A stretch of 64,000 nt of DNA from positions 620,001 through 684,000 of the forward strand of contig CAVSUR010000001.1 in the NCBI GenBank assembly GCA_963731285.1. The letters run 5' to 3'. How positions within the stretch are numbered: position 1 is the first letter of the stretch; each line of letters opens with the position of its first letter. This stretch comes from CAVSUR01 sp963731285 (lineage in GTDB: Bacteria; Actinomycetota; Actinomycetes; Streptosporangiales; Streptosporangiaceae). The translations under genes and the position numbers were made by a program. Below the pieces are notes generated by a model that did not search any database, was not told the DNA's origin, and saw only the letters and a list, made by a program, of their open reading frames with translations. This document shows, piece after piece, positions 60,633 to 64,000 of this stretch.

Positions 60633-63415
60633 GTGCACACTTCGGGGGTGGAGTTCTTCGTCGGCCGCGCGGGGGAGCTGGCAGCGCTCGATGCCGAGAT
60701 GCGGGCGGTGCGGACTGGCCAGCCCAGGGTTGTGCTGGTGGAGGGCGAGGCCGGGATCGGCAAGTCCAGCCTCCTGGCGCGGTTCACCTCAGCAAACCAG
60801 GACGCCTGCCTGCTGTGGGCGAGCGGCGAGGAATCGGAGCTGCTGCTGGCGTGGGGTGTCGTCGATCAGCTCCTGGCCGCCGCCCGTTCGGCGGGCGCAG
60901 GAAGTGCCCCGCAGGCCGTGGCGCGGCGGATGGACGCTGATCCGCTGGCGGTCGGCGCGCAGCTGGTCGCGGTCCTCGGCGACCTCCAGGCGGGTGACAG
61001 GGGCGTCGTGCTGGTGGTCGATGATCTGCACTGGAGTGATCAGCCTTCGGCCCGGGCCCTTCTGTTCGCCTTGCGGCGAATGCAGGCCGACCGGGTGCTG
61101 GGGCTGATAACGGCCCGGCCCGGCGAGCTGAGCCGTCTGGGTGAGGCATGGAGCCGTTTCGCGAGCGGAGATCCCCGGGCCACCCGGCTGCGGCTGGATG
61201 GGCTGGAGGCCGATGACCTTGTCGCGATGGCCCGGGCACTTGGTGTTGGCGAGCTCCCCAGCCGGACGGTGACCCGGCTGCTCGATCACACCGGGGGCAA
61301 CTCGCTGCACTGCCGGGCATTGCTCGAAGAGCTGGGCCCGGGCGGCCTGGCCGGGCCGGCCAGGACCTGCCCGCTCCCCCGGCGCTGGCAGCTATCGTCG
61401 TGTCCCGCCTGAGGGCTCTGTCCGAGCCCGCGCAGGGGCTGGTCACGGCGGCTGCCGTGCTCGGCCGCAGCTGCCCGCTGCCCGCCGCCGCTGAGCTGGC
61501 CGGCCTGGCCGATCCGCTCAGCGCTCTTGATGAGGCCGCCGCCGCCGGGCTGCTGGCGGAGGACCCGGCTGCCCCGGGTGTCCACATCACCTTCGCGCAC
61601 TCACTGGTCTATGCCGCCGTCAGAGACGACATCAGCCCGGGTGAGCGCCGCGGGCTGCACCGGGCTGCGGCCCTGCTGGTTCCCGGCCCCGCTGCCCTGG
61701 CGCACCGGGTGGCGGCCGCCGCCGGGCCCGATGAGAGCCTGGCCGCCGACCTGGAGGCGGCGGCGCTGGCCGCGGCCAAGGCGGGCGGGGCAGCGCAGGC
61801 GGCGGCGTGGCTGGCCCAGGCTTCGGCGGTCAGCGCCGCTCCCCCCGACCAGGAGCGCCGTCTGCTCGACGCGGTTGCCGAGCTGGTGGGCCGCAGCGAC
61901 GTCGCCGGGGCGCTGGCCTTGTGGCCCGCCGTCGCCCAGTTCGGCCCTAGTGCCCGGCGCAGCGCCCTGCTCGGTCACCTCGACTTGCTGTGCGGGCGAG
62001 GGTCTGTCGCCGAGGCTCATCTGCTGGAAGCCTGGCAGGCCCACGACCCCGACACTGAGCCGCTGGTGGGAGCCGCCGCGGCCACCTCCCTGTCGGCCTA
62101 TCTCTGCACCCTCCAGCGGGTGGAGGAGGCCGTTACCTGGGGCGAGCGGGCCATCAACGCCAGCGGTGACGATCCGCCTGCCCGCCTGTACGCCCTGATG
62201 CCGGTGGCCCTGGCCCTGGCCCTGGCCGGGCGCGGCCACGAAGCCCTGGCCCGGCTGGACGTCCTTCCCGCGGCCGCCGCCGAGGTACCGCTCGGGGCAA
62301 CTGACGGCCTGGTCATCCGGGGGATGTGCCGCCTGTTCACCGATGACCCGGCCGGGGCCACGGCCGACCTGTCGGTGGCGGTGAGCCGCCTGCAGGCCGG
62401 GGCGAGCGTCCGTTATGCGGGCCAGAGCCTGTTCTACCTCACCGCCGCGGAGTACCGCCTCGGTGCCTGGGACGACGCCGTCCTGCACGGCGAGCTGGCC
62501 GTTTCCCTGGCTCATGACACCGACCGGGCCGGTGAATTCGCCTTCGCCCACGCCTACGCTGCCCTCGTCCCGGCGGCCCGCGGCGAGTGGCAGCTGGCCG
62601 CCGCCCACGTGGAGGCGGCGCGGGCAGCGGCCCGCACCGCGACGGCGACCGGAAAGACGGCCGCGGCGATGGCCGGCGCCGAGCTCGCCTTCGCCCGCGG
62701 TGATCTTGACGAAGTGCTGGCATGCACCGCCGTCGCGAGGGATCTTGCCCAGGTTGAGTTTCCCGGCGTAGCCGACTGGCGCGCGCTGGAACTCGGTGCG
62801 CTGACCGGTCTCGGGCGCCTGGACGACGCGGAGGCGGCCCTGGCCGAACTCGGCGCCATGCCCGCATCGGGGCTAGCCTCAGGCCGCATGGTGGCGGCCC
62901 GTCTTCGCGGCAACCTGGCCGTCGCCAGGGGCGACCTGGCCGGGGCGGAGGAGTCATTCGCGGTCGCCGGGCAGCTGGCCCAGGGCCGGACCCTGCCCTT
63001 CCAGATCGCCCTGCTGGAGCGTGATGATGGCCGCCGGCTGCGGCGAGCCGGTGATCGCCAGCGTGCCATCGCCCGCCTCCGGAAGGCCCGCGGCCGGCTG
63101 GCCGCCCTGGGTGCCCGGCCCTATCTTGCCGCCTGCGAGCGGGAGCTTGAGGCCTGCGGAGCCGAGATACAGCCCGGGGCCGAGCCGGCCCGGTGGAACC
63201 TGACGGCGACCGAGGCGGCCGTGGCCCGCCTGGTCGCCACGGGCCGGTCGAACCGGGAGGTAGCAGCCGAGCTGTTCGTCAGCGTCAAAGCCGTCGAATT
63301 CCACCTCGGGCACATCTTCGACAAGGTCGGGATCCGCTCCCGCCGGTCCCTGCCAGGACGCCTGACCGCGGAAGGCCCCGGAACCCTCGCAGCAGGAGCG
63401 GCGGGCAAAGCTTAG
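60633..63415 (+). CDS. LAL-family LuxR regulator, interrupted by one frameshift
   Basis: GTG 60633 (VHTSGVEFFVGRAGELAALD) opens a 259-codon frame with Walker A VEGEAGIGKSSLLARF and Walker B GVVLVVDDLHWSDQPS. Near 61350 the frame changes by one base (from ALLEELGPGGLAG to GQDLPAPPALAAIVVSRLRA). The rest runs to 63415: helical region and C-terminal LuxR HTH (LTATEAAVARLVATGRSNRE, VSVKAVEFHLGHIFDKVGIR). Combined length is about 927 residues, matching the paralogue at 54.6 kb. It lies between two LAL-type promoter elements, one controlling the divergent operon and one the following hydrolase. Broken gene or one missing base. Confidence 0.88.
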
Positions 63416-63425
63416 GGCCGGACCC

Positions 63426-63468
63426 TAGGACGCTCCCTAGCGACTTCGCGGCCTCGCCCGGTCACCAT
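63426..63468 (+). promoter_or_regulatory. Candidate LAL-controlled promoter, copy 3
   Basis: TAGGACGCTCCCTAG (63426-63440) overlaps a -35-like GCGACT (63440-63445), followed by 17 bases and a -10-like CACCAT (63463-63468). The CTAG-to-(-10) spacing equals that of the other copies. The start codon of the alpha/beta hydrolase lies 7 bases after the -10, which predicts a leaderless transcript. Confidence 0.65.
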
Positions 63469-63474
63469 CGAGGC

Positions 63475-64000
63475 ATGACTAAGCCCGTAGACCCCACGAA
63501 GTCCCGCTCCCCGACTCCTGCCCCGGCCACCAGCTATCTGAGCCGTCCTGAAGGCCGCATCGGCTATGACGTGGCCGGTGACGGCCCTCTGGTGATACTC
63601 GTGCCCGGCATGGGCGACCTGCGGGCCGCCTACCGGTTCCTGGCTCCAGCGCTGCGGGACGCGGGCTACCGGGTCGCCAGCACCGATCTGCGCGGCCACG
63701 GTGACAGCGACACCACGTTCGCCGCCTACGGCGACGAGGACACCGCCGGGGATATCATCGCGCTGATCACCGAACTGGGCGGCCCGGCGGTCGTCGTCGG
63801 CAACTCCATGGCGGCCGGGGCCGCAGTCCTGGCCGCGGCCCGGCGGCCCGAACTCGCCCGCGGCCTGGTGCTCGTCGGCCCGTTCGTCCGCGACGCCGCG
63901 GCGAGCCCGATGCGGCGCGTCTTGCTGCGCGCGGCCATGGCCCCGCCGTGGGCGGCACTGACCTGGAAGTCCTACCTGCCGAAGCTGTACGCCGGCCAGC
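63475..64000 (+). CDS. Alpha/beta hydrolase (cut by window end)
   Basis: ATG 63475, frame open to the last base (175 codons). The fold is clear: YLSRPEGRIGYDVAGDGPLV, ILVPGMGDLRAAYRFLAPAL, VASTDLRGHGDSDTTFAAYG, ITELGGPAVVVGNSMAAGAA, LARGLVLVGPFVRD. The nucleophile elbow is GNSMAA (GxSxA rather than GxSxG), and the oxyanion region follows PGMGD. Small hydrolases next to LAL regulators are common in actinomycetes. No ribosome binding site precedes the ATG, in keeping with a leaderless message from the promoter just upstream. Confidence 0.9.
   Translation, partial: MTKPVDPTKSRSPTPAPATSYLSRPEGRIGYDVAGDGPLVILVPGMGDLRAAYRFLAPALRDAGYRVASTDLRGHGDSDTTFAAYGDEDTAGDIIALITELGGPAVVVGNSMAAGAAVLAAARRPELARGLVLVGPFVRDAAASPMRRVLLRAAMAPPWAALTWKSYLPKLYAGQ

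Overview
The window is high-GC DNA (roughly 70 percent) typical of a filamentous actinomycete. Three things point that way: several large ATP-binding LuxR (LAL) regulators, two C-terminally extended ECF sigma factors, and the gene order ffs-dnaX-ybaB-recR-DUF5063-aspartokinase-asd. A Streptosporangiales-like host is my best guess, but no rRNA or species marker is present. Only 45.3-52.4 kb is clear core chromosome; most of the rest is accessory.

Layout. 0-7 kb: the C-terminal part of a LAL regulator, a broken FG-GAP secreted protein, two secreted Ig plus YWTD beta-propeller proteins sharing an apparently identical 620-bp 5' module, and an IS630/moaA scar. 7.1-12.3 kb: a five-gene minus-strand operon (HD-GYP/LuxR regulator, NTF2-like protein, cytochrome P450, OsmC-like protein, flavin monooxygenase). 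12.6-17.6 kb: integrase and zincin remnants, an SDR, a zinc alcohol dehydrogenase, a small conserved protein and long empty stretches. 17.6-25.5 kb: a cyclase/NB-ARC/TPR regulator, a dihydrodiol-dehydrogenase-like SDR, then an ECF42 locus (DUF6069, DGPF protein, sigma factor, DHFR-like protein) with two near-identical promoters. 26-27.6 kb: dead IS1634 and IS110 copies. 28-31.2 kb: small stress or detoxification genes and an ECF41 sigma factor. 31.6-33.4 kb: a truncated glycosyltransferase, then a MarR regulator with a divergent truncated SDR. 33.4-45.3 kb: a block where many genes are broken by single-base indels (DoxX, TMEM175, SRPBCC, ferric reductase, ApbE, DUF885), mixed with intact ones.

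45.3-52.4 kb: the core operon with SRP RNA and tRNA-Ser(GGA). 52.4-54.6 kb: a tyrosine integrase reading towards the tRNA 3' end, and an empty stretch. 54.6-64 kb: two full-size LAL paralogues flank a membrane protein/serine hydrolase operon, followed by an alpha/beta hydrolase cut by the window end.

Main observations. (1) The conserved DnaX C-terminus lies in the -1 frame after an in-phase G7 heptamer, so dnaX needs either frameshifting or a sequence correction. (2) Three loci next to LAL genes share a CTCCCTAG(G/C)GAC box at exactly the same distance from a -10 hexamer, suggesting a LAL-controlled regulon. (3) The two Ig-propeller genes look like a recent duplication with exchanged propellers. 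(4) ECF42-type promoters and an OmpR-type direct repeat can be read directly from the sequence.
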